From positions 1 through 64,000 of the forward strand of contig DWXK01000006.1 of NCBI GenBank assembly GCA_019119205.1: a stretch of 64,000 nucleotides of DNA, given 5' to 3'. Below, one piece after another: positions 43,847-51,793 of the stretch. The first letter of the stretch is position 1; every line of letters starts with the position of its first letter. The notes under the pieces were generated by a model. That model was not told the DNA's origin, did no database searches, and was given only the letters and a program-made list of their open reading frames with translations. Both the position numbers and the translations under genes were made by a program. The stretch comes from Candidatus Mediterraneibacter intestinavium (GTDB lineage: Bacteria > Bacillota > Clostridia > Lachnospirales > Lachnospiraceae).

Positions 43847-45196
43847 TCACACAGGCTTTCTGAAGATCCTTGGAACCGGTCTCCTCTCCAGAGCCGTATT
43901 CTGATAACGGTAGATACTCAGGAGAAGCCCCAGCAGGATATAGGTCACCATCGTCCCCGTCCCTCCGTAACTCAGGAAGGGACAGAATGTCCCCACATAG
44001 ATCACCCCCAGATTGGTCAGGAGATAAAACGCCGCTTCCACCAGGAACAGCACGGAGCACCCGGCTCCCATCAGCATCCCGAGCTGGTTTCTCTGCCCCA
44101 GGGATATCTTAAGGAACCGCACCAGAAGGAACAGAAGAAGCCCCACAAAGACCACTGCGGCAAGGATGCCGTAGTAGGCGATCAGACCGCTCAGCACAAA
44201 GTCCTGGAACACAGGGACCTGGGACGCCTCCAGGGAGAGATTTCCCGCCCCCGCGATCCTGCTGTCCCCAAGGAGCTGCCGGATGACCCCCACGGTATAT
44301 CCCGCACCGGATTCGTTCGGATCCCGCGTCAGGATCATCCGCAGCCTCTCCTGCTGATAGGCCGCTCCGAAAAACCAGTAGTAAGCGCCTGCCATAGCCG
44401 GAGCGATGACCGTTCCGGCAAAGATCCCTGCAAGCGTCTTTTTCCTGGATATCCGGAACCAGTTTCTCCACACAGCGATCACCAGCATGAACACAAAAGA
44501 CAGCGCCAGAGTGACTGCCGTCGTCAGACGGGGGATCCGAAACGCCAGCCAGACCGGCGGGATCATCCAGAGGACTCCCTTTACCACGGCCCGGTATCCC
44601 TGTCCCCGGTAAGCATACAGCACGCCCGCGTAGAGCGGCACCGTTAAGAGAAGGATGGAATCGATCGTGATAGATCCGATCACCGGAATCCAGATAAAGT
44701 TTGCGGCTCCGTTCAGCATAAGCGCAAAGAACGTGATCGCGACAAATATCAGGACGTCCGCAGCTATGATGATCTCCCTCGCATACTTTCCGATCCGGGT
44801 GTAGTCCAAAAAGCACACCACCATCATGATCACAAGCCCCGCGATCAGAAAGAACAGATTTTTCGGTCCCAGCCAGTCGTAACCTCCCGCCTCGACCACC
44901 TTCGCTTCTATCAGCTTCTGGACCACATACCCGGCGATGCTCAGCACGGCGATCAGCGCGATCATCCCCCACGCCATCTTTGGGCGGTGGATCCGGTCCA
45001 TCTCGTTCCCCGTCTCCACAGGGTCTCCCATCTCCAGCACTGCCGCTTCCTCCGCCTCATCCTGTTCCATCCCCTCACTGATGAAGGCAGCCTTCTGATC
45101 CTCGATGTGGCAGAGCAGTTCATCCCTCACTGCCTCTCTCGCCATCTTGCAACGGATCTGGTCCGTCAGTGTTTTCAAATATTCTTCCGCTTTCAT
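43847..45196 (-). CDS. FtsW/RodA/SpoVE-family protein with N-terminal HAAS-like domain
   Basis: A 449-residue protein. Residues 1-75 form a soluble helical prefix (EEYLKTLTDQIRCKMAREAV, then EDQKAAFISEGMEQDEAEEA and GDPVETGNEMD) of the HAAS/permease-prefix kind found on PadR-regulated membrane proteins. Then come about ten helices of the SEDS polymerase family, with the C-terminal FCPFLSYGGTGTM motif and a QDFVLSGLIAYYG segment whose Asp matches the SEDS catalytic region. SEDS proteins polymerise peptidoglycan. The start at 45196 overlaps the padR stop (ATGA), so the two genes are coupled. The prefix suggests a regulated accessory enzyme rather than the housekeeping one. Confidence 0.85.
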   Translation of the reverse strand: MKAEEYLKTLTDQIRCKMAREAVRDELLCHIEDQKAAFISEGMEQDEAEEAAVLEMGDPVETGNEMDRIHRPKMAWGMIALIAVLSIAGYVVQKLIEAKVVEAGGYDWLGPKNLFFLIAGLVIMMVVCFLDYTRIGKYAREIIIAADVLIFVAITFFALMLNGAANFIWIPVIGSITIDSILLLTVPLYAGVLYAYRGQGYRAVVKGVLWMIPPVWLAFRIPRLTTAVTLALSFVFMLVIAVWRNWFRISRKKTLAGIFAGTVIAPAMAGAYYWFFGAAYQQERLRMILTRDPNESGAGYTVGVIRQLLGDSRIAGAGNLSLEASQVPVFQDFVLSGLIAYYGILAAVVFVGLLLFLLVRFLKISLGQRNQLGMLMGAGCSVLFLVEAAFYLLTNLGVIYVGTFCPFLSYGGTGTMVTYILLGLLLSIYRYQNTALERRPVPRIFRKPV

Positions 45197-45528
45197 ACAA
45201 CCCCTCCTGCTGCCAGCACATTCGTCACCGCCTGCGCATATGTCTTCCACTCTTCCTGCTTCTCATCCAGAACTTTCAGCCCTTTTTTGGCAATGCTGTA
45301 GTATTTCCGCGTCTTACCGCCCACCTCCTTTTCATAGACGGTGAGCATCCCCTTTTCCTCCAGCCCATGGAGCAGGGGATAGAGTGTCCCGGCTTTCAGT
45401 TCGAACACATTCTGAGACCGCTCCCGCAGTGTCTCGATCATCTCGTATCCATACATGTCCTTCTCTGAGAGAAGTTTTAAGATGAGCATTGTAGTGCTGC
45501 CTGACACAAGGCTTTTGTCTACTTTCAT
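45193..45528 (-). CDS. PadR-family transcriptional regulator
   Basis: A 111-residue winged-helix regulator (ILKLLSEKDMYGYEMIETLRE, then GTLYPLLHGLEEKGML) with a short C-terminal dimerisation helix, so subfamily 2 size. It is translationally coupled to the FtsW/RodA-like gene and preceded by a tandem repeat that overlaps the promoter. PadR proteins of this class repress their own operon and respond to drugs or envelope stress; the inducer here is unknown. Confidence 0.93.
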   Translation of the reverse strand: MKVDKSLVSGSTTMLILKLLSEKDMYGYEMIETLRERSQNVFELKAGTLYPLLHGLEEKGMLTVYEKEVGGKTRKYYSIAKKGLKVLDEKQEEWKTYAQAVTNVLAAGGVV

Positions 45529-45545
45529 CGTGATCCCTCCTTATT

Positions 45546-45600
45546 TATATCGATTATCTATATATGTTTGCCTCATTATATATCGATAATCTATATATGT
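45546..45600 (-). promoter_or_regulatory. Tandem 22 bp operator upstream of padR
   Basis: TATATCGATTATCTATATATGT (45546-45567) recurs with a single base change at 45579-45600, exactly 33 bp apart, about three helical turns. Each unit contains the partial dyad ATATCGAT-N-ATCTATAT. The first unit lies 18 bp before the regulator start. This is a likely autoregulatory PadR site. Confidence 0.7.
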
Positions 45601-45677
45601 CAAGCCCATCATCTCACGCAGTCAGAAAGAGGAATTTAATTTCATTCAAGGCTATCTAAAAAAATATAATTTAGGGG

Positions 45678-45706
45678 TTTACAAACCCTTTTTCTTATGG
45701 TATTAT
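45678..45706 (+). promoter_or_regulatory. Promoter of tRNA-Leu
   Basis: -35 TTTACA (45678-45683), a 17 nt spacer and -10 TATTAT (45701-45706), with the mature tRNA starting 12 nt downstream. Confidence 0.75.
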
Positions 45707-45718
45707 ATCCCTTGTCGA

Positions 45719-45802
45719 GCGGAAGTGGCGGAATGGCAGACGCGCTAGATTCAGGTTCTAGTGGGAGTTAATCCTGTGAGAGTTCAAGTCTCTTCTTCCG
45801 CA
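45719..45802 (+). tRNA. tRNA-Leu (anticodon CAG)
   Basis: An 84 nt class II tRNA with acceptor stem GCGGAAG/CTTCCGC, discriminator A, anticodon loop TTCAGGT between a CTAGA/TCTAG stem, a long variable arm (TGGGAGTTAATCCTGT) and T arm AGTTCAAGTCT. It reads CTG. CCA is not encoded. It is a single-gene transcript. Confidence 0.95.
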
Positions 45803-45807
45803 TACAT

Positions 45808-45838
45808 CCCGTAACCGAAAGGTTGCGGGATTTTCTTT
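45808..45838 (+). terminator. Terminator of tRNA-Leu
   Basis: CCCGTAACC-GAAA-GGTTGCGGG (9 bp with one wobble/mismatch, GAAA tetraloop) followed by ATTTTCTTT, 6 nt after the tRNA. Confidence 0.9.
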
Positions 45839-45963
45839 ATCGCATAAATTTTATTCCTTATCGTAATCGTTCTCAATTTTACACATAAGAAATAGCCGTC
45901 CTGCTCTCGTCAAAGTTTAGGACGCCCCCCATCTCAAAAGTCAAGAAAGAAGGTCGAACATCA

Positions 45964-47346
45964 ATGCAGCAAAATGACAAGACCGTGCTCTTCGAGAGCG
46001 CACCGATCCCCTCCGCAGTCGCAAAACTGTCCGTCCCCATGATCTTCAGTTCCCTGGTCATGGTGCTTTACAACATGGCGGACACTTATTTTGTCGGAAT
46101 GCTGGGAAATCCTGTAGAAAATGCTGCAGTGTCCCTCGCCGCTCCTGTTCTGCTCGCTTTCAATGCGGTAAACAATCTGTTCGGCGTCGGTACGTCCAGC
46201 ATGATGAGCCGGGCGCTTGGACGCAAAGATTATGAAACGGTATCGAGAAGTTCTGCTTTCGGTTTCTACTGTTCTCTGATATGCGGTCTGATCTTCGGCG
46301 CCCTGTGCGCGCTGTTCCACAGTCCGCTCCTGACCCTGATCGGAGCGGACACCACCACCCGTGCTGCCACAGAAGGGTACATGTTCTGGACCGTCTATCT
46401 GGGCGCAGCTCCCGCCATCCTCAATGTGGTCATGGCATATCTGATCCGGTCCGAAGGCGCGTCACTGCACGCAAGCATCGGTACCATGAGCGGATGTCTT
46501 CTTAACATCATCCTGGACCCGATCTTCATCCTCCCCTGTGGGCTCAACATGGGCGCTGCCGGCGCAGGACTTGCCACCTGCCTGTCCAACTGCGCCGCCT
46601 GCCTCTATTTCTTTGTCCTTCTTTACATAAAGAGAGGAAACACCTTCGTCTGCATTGATCCCAGGAAGTTCTGTTTCCGCAAGAACATCGTCAAAGAGAT
46701 CTGCGGGGTGGGCATTCCGGCTTCCATCCAGAATCTCCTGAACGTGACCGGCATGACCATCCTGAACAACTTTACTTCCATATACGGGGCGGACGCGGTA
46801 GCTGCCATGGGCATTGCATATAAGATCTATATGGTCCCGATGCAGGTGTCCATGGGATTTTCCCAGGGCATCATGCCTCTGGTGAGTTATAACTTTGCAT
46901 CCGGGAACCGGAAGCGGATGAAGTCGACGATCCTCTTTGCCATAAAGATCGTCATCCCGATCCTGCTCGCTGTCACTGTCATCTACTACCTCGCAGCAGG
47001 CGGGCTCATCAGTCTGTTCATGGAAAATGAAGCAGTGGTCGTCTACGGCACGAGATTCCTCCGCGGATTCTGCCTCGGCATCACATTCCTCGGAATCGAT
47101 TTTCTTTCCGTGGGCGTGTTCCAGGCGCTGGGCTTTGGAAAATATGCCCTCGCTTTCGCCATCATGAGAAAGATCGTCCTGGAGATCCCGGCGCTCTTTA
47201 TCCTGAACTGGCTGTTCCCGCTCTACGGGCTCGCATATGCCCAGTGCATTGCGGAGATCGTGCTGAGCATCTGCGCTGTTGTGATCCTGCGGCATATCTT
47301 CCGAAAATATGGAGACAGCGCCGTCTATGCAGGCAGCAGTTCATGA
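45964..47346 (+). CDS. MATE-family multidrug/Na+ antiporter
   Basis: A 460-residue, twelve-helix transporter in two six-helix halves. MATE features: PLxVxxLSVPMIFSSLVMVLYNMADTYFVG-like first helix region (residues about 15-45), GTSSMMSRALGRKD between helices 2 and 3, and the second-half repeat FSQGIMPLVSYNFASGN. It exports cationic compounds using Na+ or H+. The RBS is AAGAAAGAAGG. It lies between two tRNA genes and is probably a single-gene unit. Confidence 0.93.
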   Translation: MQQNDKTVLFESAPIPSAVAKLSVPMIFSSLVMVLYNMADTYFVGMLGNPVENAAVSLAAPVLLAFNAVNNLFGVGTSSMMSRALGRKDYETVSRSSAFGFYCSLICGLIFGALCALFHSPLLTLIGADTTTRAATEGYMFWTVYLGAAPAILNVVMAYLIRSEGASLHASIGTMSGCLLNIILDPIFILPCGLNMGAAGAGLATCLSNCAACLYFFVLLYIKRGNTFVCIDPRKFCFRKNIVKEICGVGIPASIQNLLNVTGMTILNNFTSIYGADAVAAMGIAYKIYMVPMQVSMGFSQGIMPLVSYNFASGNRKRMKSTILFAIKIVIPILLAVTVIYYLAAGGLISLFMENEAVVVYGTRFLRGFCLGITFLGIDFLSVGVFQALGFGKYALAFAIMRKIVLEIPALFILNWLFPLYGLAYAQCIAEIVLSICAVVILRHIFRKYGDSAVYAGSSS

Positions 47347-47377
47347 TATATCTGTAACGTATCCTCCGCACCCAGGG

Positions 47378-47416
47378 CCGGGAAAATGCAAAGTTCTGTA
47401 TCTTGCATTTTCCCGG
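47378..47416. terminator. Perfect 14 bp hairpin after the MATE gene
   Basis: CCGGGAAAATGCAA (47378-47391) and TTGCATTTTCCCGG (47403-47416) pair perfectly around an 11 nt loop. It lies 32 nt after the MATE stop. There is no T-run after it, since the T's lie inside the stem, so termination would be atypical. Its right arm contains the -35 of the tRNA-Val promoter. Confidence 0.55.
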
Positions 47417-47430
47417 CGAAGTGCTATAAT
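47403..47430 (+). promoter_or_regulatory. Promoter of tRNA-Val
   Basis: -35 TTGCAT (47403-47408), a 16 nt spacer and -10 TATAAT (47425-47430), with the tRNA starting 10 nt downstream. The -35 is part of the right arm of the 47378-47416 inverted repeat. Confidence 0.75.
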
Positions 47431-47439
47431 AGTCTACAT

Positions 47440-47513
47440 GGAAGCATAGCTCAGCTGGGATGAGCGTTCGCCTCACACGCGAGAGGTCATGGGTTCGAGC
47501 CCCATTGCTTCCA
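47440..47513 (+). tRNA. tRNA-Val (anticodon CAC)
   Basis: A 74 nt cloverleaf with acceptor GGAAGCA/TGCTTCC, discriminator A, D arm AGCTCAGCTGGGATGAGC, anticodon loop CTCACAC and T arm GGGTTCGAGCCCC. It reads GTG. Six T follow the gene at once, and may end transcription. The TetR reading frame on the other strand ends inside this gene. Confidence 0.95.
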
Positions 47514-48111
47514 TTTTTTCATGCTCTTCTTTCTCAGTCAGTATCCCGGATCTGAATATATCTGTGAGAAGCTCCTCTGCCTCCCGCATGATCTGTTCCA
47601 GCGGAGTGTTTTCCACATGACATTCATTGATAAACCCGATCAGTCCAAAACAGACAAATCCGGCGATCTTTTTCGGGGAATATTTCAGTTTCAGCCTTCG
47701 ACGCACATGGTCTGTGTGCAGTTCTACCGTTTCCAGAACAATACTGTAAAATCTCGATGCCAGATAAGGGTTCTTTCCCGGATCGGTATGCCGGAAAAAA
47801 TCAAACTTCTCATAATAGATCTTCAGGATACTGTCAAGCATGTTCACGTATCCCGCCACAAGATGTCCGCGGGGATTATTCTCTTCCTGACGCCTGTAAT
47901 AGTCTTCCGTCCCCGCCGCGAGCATATCGTTAAAGATATCGTCCAGAAGAGCATATTTATCACTGTAGTGCGAGTAAAACGTGATCCGGCTCACCTCTGC
48001 CTCCCTGCACAGTTCTGTGATGGAAATATGTTCAAAATCTTTTTCATTCAGCATCTTTATAAGTGCCGCTTTGAGAGATTTTTTTGTTTTTACGATCCTT
48101 CGGTCCTCCAT
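47473..48111 (-). CDS. TetR/AcrR-family regulator
   Basis: A 212-residue regulator: the N-terminal helix-turn-helix (about 8-55; SLKAALIKMLNEKDFEHIS, EVSRITFYSHYSDKYALLD) is followed by an all-helical ligand domain like that of clostridial TetR_C_7-type proteins. No stop occurs before the neighbouring tRNA: the last 13 residues (MEAMGLEPMTSRV) are read from the complement of tRNA-Val, and the stop lies at 47473-47475 within it. It is divergent from degV. The target is unknown; degV or the gene itself is likely. Confidence 0.9.
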   Translation of the reverse strand: MEDRRIVKTKKSLKAALIKMLNEKDFEHISITELCREAEVSRITFYSHYSDKYALLDDIFNDMLAAGTEDYYRRQEENNPRGHLVAGYVNMLDSILKIYYEKFDFFRHTDPGKNPYLASRFYSIVLETVELHTDHVRRRLKLKYSPKKIAGFVCFGLIGFINECHVENTPLEQIMREAEELLTDIFRSGILTEKEEHEKMEAMGLEPMTSRV

Positions 48112-48168
48112 TTACGTAACAGTTTTCCTTTCTTGTATAAGTAACTAACACTTTCCGGTTTTTGTTCA

Positions 48169-48212
48169 TTGTTATTCACAGTCTGTTTTGCTATAATCTT
48201 AACACCTGTTAA
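48169..48212 (+). promoter_or_regulatory. degV promoter with downstream dyad
   Basis: -35 TTGTTA (48169-48174), a 17 nt spacer and -10 TATAAT (48192-48197). A 6-2-6 palindrome TTAACA-CC-TGTTAA (48199-48212) covers the start point and could be the site of the divergent TetR protein (inference). Confidence 0.6.
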
Positions 48213-48247
48213 AATAACGGTCAATAAACGTTTTTGGAGGAGATACT

Positions 48248-49141
48248 ATGCCGGAAATCGCCATTATGACAGACAGCAACTGCGGGATCATGCCCGGAGA
48301 AGGAGATAAGCTGGGGATCCATGTCCTTCCCATGCCGGTCATCATCGACGGGCAGACCTATTACGAAGGTATCGATATCAGCCTGGAAGAGTTCCATGAG
48401 AAACAGATGTCCGGCGCTGATATCACCACTTCCCAGCCTTCCCCGGGGGATGTGACATCGATGTGGGATGACCTCCTCCAGGACCATGACGAGGTGGTCT
48501 TTATCCCCATGTCGAGCGGACTGAGCAACACCTGCCAGACCGCCTCCATGCTCTCCGCAGATGAGAGATATGAAGGGAAAGTCTTTGTCGTAGACAACCA
48601 CCGGATCTCCGTGACCCAGGCACAGTCCGTTCTTGACGCGCAGGTCCTTGCCTCGGAGGGCAGGGCCGGGAGCGAGATCAAAACGATCCTGGAAAAAGAA
48701 GCCATGGACGCGAGTATCTATATCGCAGTAGACACCCTGGAATATCTCAAAAAGGGCGGGCGCATCACCCCCGCTGCCGCAGCGATCGGCACCGTCCTGA
48801 AGCTGAAACCCGTGCTCACGATCCAGGGAAACAAGCTGGATTCCTTTGCAAAGACACGGGGAATGAAGGGAGCCTTCAAGCTCATGCTGGATGCAGTAAA
48901 AAAAGACATTGACTCCAGGTTCCCCCACCTGAAAGAGCAGGGACGCCTGAAAGTCGGAATCGCCAATACACTGATGGATCCGGAAAAACTGGAACACTTC
49001 AAAGAAGAAATGAAGGAGAACTTTCCTGATATTGATCTTTTTTACCTGCCCCTCACCATGAGCATCGGCACCCATACCGGTCCGGGCGCTCTCGGGATCG
49101 GGACTGTCCGTTTCCATCAAAAAAACGGGGACCTGAAGTGA
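48248..49141 (+). CDS. DegV-family fatty-acid-binding protein
   Basis: A 297-residue two-domain DegV protein (FakB-type) that holds a fatty acid for phosphorylation by FakA. N-terminal IMTDSNCGI, the TSQPSPGDV motif (about 58-66), PMSSGLSNTCQTA (about 86-98) and the C-terminal GTHTGPGALGIG motif are all characteristic. RBS GGAGGAG, 7 nt. It is divergent from the TetR gene. The FakA kinase is not in the window. Confidence 0.95.
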   Translation: MPEIAIMTDSNCGIMPGEGDKLGIHVLPMPVIIDGQTYYEGIDISLEEFHEKQMSGADITTSQPSPGDVTSMWDDLLQDHDEVVFIPMSSGLSNTCQTASMLSADERYEGKVFVVDNHRISVTQAQSVLDAQVLASEGRAGSEIKTILEKEAMDASIYIAVDTLEYLKKGGRITPAAAAIGTVLKLKPVLTIQGNKLDSFAKTRGMKGAFKLMLDAVKKDIDSRFPHLKEQGRLKVGIANTLMDPEKLEHFKEEMKENFPDIDLFYLPLTMSIGTHTGPGALGIGTVRFHQKNGDLK

Positions 49142-49202
49142 CAGGACCTTTCCCCGAAGGGAAGATGATCCAGGATGTCAAAAGAATTTATCTGAACCAC
49201 AA

Positions 49203-49240
49203 AACAGGGCTGCGCATCAGCGCCAGCCCTGTTTTTCTTT
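49203..49240 (+). terminator. Terminator of degV
   Basis: AACAGGGCTG/CAGCCCTGTT, a 10 bp perfect stem with an 11 nt loop, followed by TTTCTTTTT. The region from 49241 to the next stop at 49325 shows nothing else. Confidence 0.88.
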
Positions 49241-49324
49241 TTACTTTGCTCCGGACTTTGTCTTTCGCTCTGTAAGCCTTTTATCAAAACATTTCTCTTA
49301 TCTCTGTAAACGCAGCCACCGGCA

Positions 49325-50077
49325 TCAGACGTATCCGCCATAACCGCCGCCGTATCCTCCTCCGTAGCCGCCGCAGCATAGCCCGCTCCCGCCGCAGCAA
49401 AGGTTGCAGAGAAGATTTGCCACACAGAGTTTCACACAGCAGCTGCTGTCAAAAGAACCGGGATATCCGTACATAGTCTGCCTCTGCTGATACCACGTAC
49501 CGCCATTCTGTAGCCTCTGTAGGAGCATCTGATACTGCATGTTCTCCGGGTCCAGCCTGACCGCCTCTTTCGCATGTTCCAGTGCGGTCACATTGTTTCC
49601 CATCCCGGAATTTGCCGAAGCACTGTAGAAATACCAGAGAGCGCTCCGCTCCTTTATCCCGTTCAGCACGTTCAGCGCCTCAGAATAATGACCGCTTCGT
49701 ATGTAGTTTGCCGCAGCACGTAGATGAGCGTCCTCCTCACTCTCCTGCCGGTTCTGGCTGCTCTGTCCGTAACCGGCAGACCCATAGCCGCCGAACGGGC
49801 CACCAAATCCGCCGAATCCGCCAAACGGACCGTACTCTCCGTATCCGCTCCCGGCGTTTCCATAGGATGAGTCAGAGGAATATCCCCGCTCTCTCTCGTC
49901 CATGATCTGCTGGTAAGCTCTCTGGACTTCTTTAAATTTTGCTTCCGCCTCGTCTTTATGTGGATTGTTGATGTTGGCGTCCGGATGGTATTTTCTGCTG
50001 AGCGCACGGTATGCCTTTTTGATCTCCTCATCCGCCGCATTTCGGTCTACACCTAATATACTGTATGGATCTGACAT
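49325..50077 (-). CDS. J-domain protein with Gly-rich linker, TPR-like region and Cys/Gly tail
   Basis: A 250-residue protein. The J domain (1-70) keeps the HPD motif in KYHPDAN. A Gly/Phe/Tyr-rich linker (about 75-110, [17 protein letters not shown]) follows, then a helical TPR-like repeat pair (about 118-190; [32 protein letters not shown]). The tail is rich in Cys ([18 protein letters not shown]) and GGY repeats. The zinc-finger domain of true DnaJ is missing, so it is an accessory J protein that would direct DnaK to special clients. It precedes the small membrane zinc-ribbon gene's end by 57 nt on the same strand. Confidence 0.88.
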   Translation of the reverse strand: MSDPYSILGVDRNAADEEIKKAYRALSRKYHPDANINNPHKDEAEAKFKEVQRAYQQIMDERERGYSSDSSYGNAGSGYGEYGPFGGFGGFGGPFGGYGSAGYGQSSQNRQESEEDAHLRAAANYIRSGHYSEALNVLNGIKERSALWYFYSASANSGMGNNVTALEHAKEAVRLDPENMQYQMLLQRLQNGGTWYQQRQTMYGYPGSFDSSCCVKLCVANLLCNLCCGGSGLCCGGYGGGYGGGYGGYV

Positions 50078-50133
50078 TTTTTCTGTTTAATCTCCCTTGT
50101 CTGAAACACTATTCCACTGCACATATCGATGTA

Positions 50134-50541
50134 TCAGCTCTTCTTAATAAATGTAGTCCCACATTTCGGGCAGCGGATCTCGATCTTTCCCTTTCCTCTC
50201 GGGATACGGATCTTCTGCCTGCAGTTCGGACATGTATAGATATGATATACTCTTCTCTGGTTCCAGATATTCTTCTGTTTCTGGAAGAAACTGCGGATCT
50301 TATATGTCTTCGCAAGAAATGCCTGATTCTCCGCATAACGTTTTGACACGTTCCGTGAGAACATCCTGAAATAGCAGTAAATGATCATTACCCATCCGAG
50401 CAGGTAGAAGATCATCCCCACTACGCTGCTTCCCAAAAATGCTGACAGGAACACGACGATCAGCCCGGCAACGAGCAGAAACCTGCAGAACGTATCTACA
50501 CCATACCGTCCCTGCATAAACCGCATGATTCTTTCTTTCAT
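50134..50541 (-). CDS. Small membrane protein with C-terminal zinc ribbon
   Basis: About 135 residues from the start preferred at 50541 (ATG 50547 is possible; AAAGG lies upstream). Two hydrophobic helices (FCRFLLVAGLIVVFLSAFLG and VGMIFYLLGWVMIIYCYFR) are followed by a basic stretch and a zinc ribbon with TCPNCRQKIRIPRG and IRCPKCGTTF. It would be a membrane-tethered metal-binding protein facing the cytosol. It is upstream of the J-domain gene on the same strand and probably co-transcribed. The function is unknown. Confidence 0.8.
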   Translation of the reverse strand: MKERIMRFMQGRYGVDTFCRFLLVAGLIVVFLSAFLGSSVVGMIFYLLGWVMIIYCYFRMFSRNVSKRYAENQAFLAKTYKIRSFFQKQKNIWNQRRVYHIYTCPNCRQKIRIPRGKGKIEIRCPKCGTTFIKKS

Positions 50542-50682
50542 TTTCATCCATCCTTTATATTTCTGACTAACCGGTGCATTTCTCCTCACTTTAGAAAAGA
50601 TCCTGCACATAATTAATGATACGGATTTTATTTTCCTCTGTTTCCAGGACGTTGTCAATTAAATTCTTATAAATTTTAATCA

Positions 50683-50883
50683 AACAGTTCAGCCATAAGG
50701 TAAGGAGCAGGCTGAACTGTTACAAAGCCCGCATTTGCATTTCAGCCATGCAGCTCGAATCCGCTGCTTTGCAGCTCCTTCTCGCTGAGGGCGTCCGCCC
50801 TATGCCGGGATAAAAGCGGGCAGCCCCTTGTAAGCCCGCTTACGTGCCTTCCCGCTTTTATCCTGGCGCATGGCTGAACTGTT
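50683..50883 (-). repeat. Structured intergenic repeat, copy C
   Basis: A left hairpin AACAGTTCAGCC/GGCTGAACTGTT (50683-50721) precedes a core unit at 50741-50878. The core has outer stem TTCAGCCATGC/GCATGGCTGAA, and, read on the minus strand, a long hairpin (AGGATAAAAGCGGG pairing with CCCGCTTTTATCC). These are followed by GGGCGGACGCCC, AGCGAGAAGGAGC, a GCTGC/GCAGC mini-hairpin and GGATTCGAGCTG. This order and the core words equal copy A. The last GGCTGAACTGTT (50872-50883) can pair with the first AACAGTTCAGCC instead. The element carries the first bases of the DUF4340 stop codon. The 50542-50682 stretch before it holds no gene. Confidence 0.78.
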
Positions 50884-51781
50884 ATTCCACATTCAGTATA
50901 TTATCGCACACTTCCGTGGAGATCAGGTACACGATCCTGGAATCGTTCATCATGACATATCTGTTTCCATCACCGTCCTCGTTTCCGATATACAGCGTCA
51001 GGACTTTTTCTTCGTCGTCCTGAGTATACGTCGCTTCCACAGTGATCCGGGTGTCTTCGTCAAGCCCGAATCCTGCAAGGTCTTCGTCCGCCACGGAATA
51101 GTCTGCCGCTTCGGAAAGCGTTACCGCACCGAGCCCTCCTGCGACTGCAGCGATATCCTCTTCCTGATCTTCGTTCTCCGAATCATAGGTTGTGGTCTCG
51201 CCGTTCCGGGTTATGACTTCCCGGACCAGGTTTCCGCTGCCTATGCTCGGATAATCATCCAGCTGAGCCATATCATCCAGCGTATAGTTCAGGTCCTCGA
51301 TCACTGTAGTGGAGACGGTGTAGACCACTCCCGTATCATTGACGGTGACATAATAGTAGTCTCCCGTCGTATTTCCGAAATAAATGTTTGTCACTTTGCC
51401 GTCACTTGAAGTCACTTCAACCGTATAAACCGGTTCTTCCAGCCCGTAATCCGCCAGTTCATCCCCGTCAGTGAGTTCTCTGTCCGCCGTGATCTTCCCC
51501 AGCGCCTCCGTCATATCTTCCGGATAACTCTGTGCCAGCGGGAAATCCCGGTCTGGCGTATAATACCAGGCGCCGTCTTCCTTTTCAAACTCCATCTCGC
51601 CGTTCCCGACGTCGAAACGCAGCGCCGTGATGTCAGCCGGGTCGATATCCGTGACCTGTACATTTGACTCTTCTTCCGACTTTTCCTCCTTCCTGGTGTT
51701 CCACGCCTGCAGCGCAAAATATATGATCAGGAGCAGGGCAAGGACTCCCAGGAGGAGGAAGATCGATCTTTTCTTTTTCAC
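50882..51781 (-). CDS. DUF4340-domain membrane-anchored protein
   Basis: A 299-residue protein starting at a GTG (51781) behind AAGGAGG. One N-terminal anchor (SIFLLLGVLALLLIIYFAL, about 6-24) is followed by an extracytoplasmic beta-rich region with three repeated segments (ITALRFDVGNGEMEFEKEDG, YTVEVTSSDGKVTNIYFGN, ITVEATYTQDDEEKVLTLYIGN), as in DUF4340. Proteins of this kind are linked to GldG-type ABC transporters, as here: it is the last gene of that operon. The function is unknown; it may be a substrate-handling or extracellular partner. Confidence 0.9.
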   Translation of the reverse strand: MKKKRSIFLLLGVLALLLIIYFALQAWNTRKEEKSEEESNVQVTDIDPADITALRFDVGNGEMEFEKEDGAWYYTPDRDFPLAQSYPEDMTEALGKITADRELTDGDELADYGLEEPVYTVEVTSSDGKVTNIYFGNTTGDYYYVTVNDTGVVYTVSTTVIEDLNYTLDDMAQLDDYPSIGSGNLVREVITRNGETTTYDSENEDQEEDIAAVAGGLGAVTLSEAADYSVADEDLAGFGLDEDTRITVEATYTQDDEEKVLTLYIGNEDGDGNRYVMMNDSRIVYLISTEVCDNILNVE

Positions 51782-51793
51782 CGCGGCACCTCC

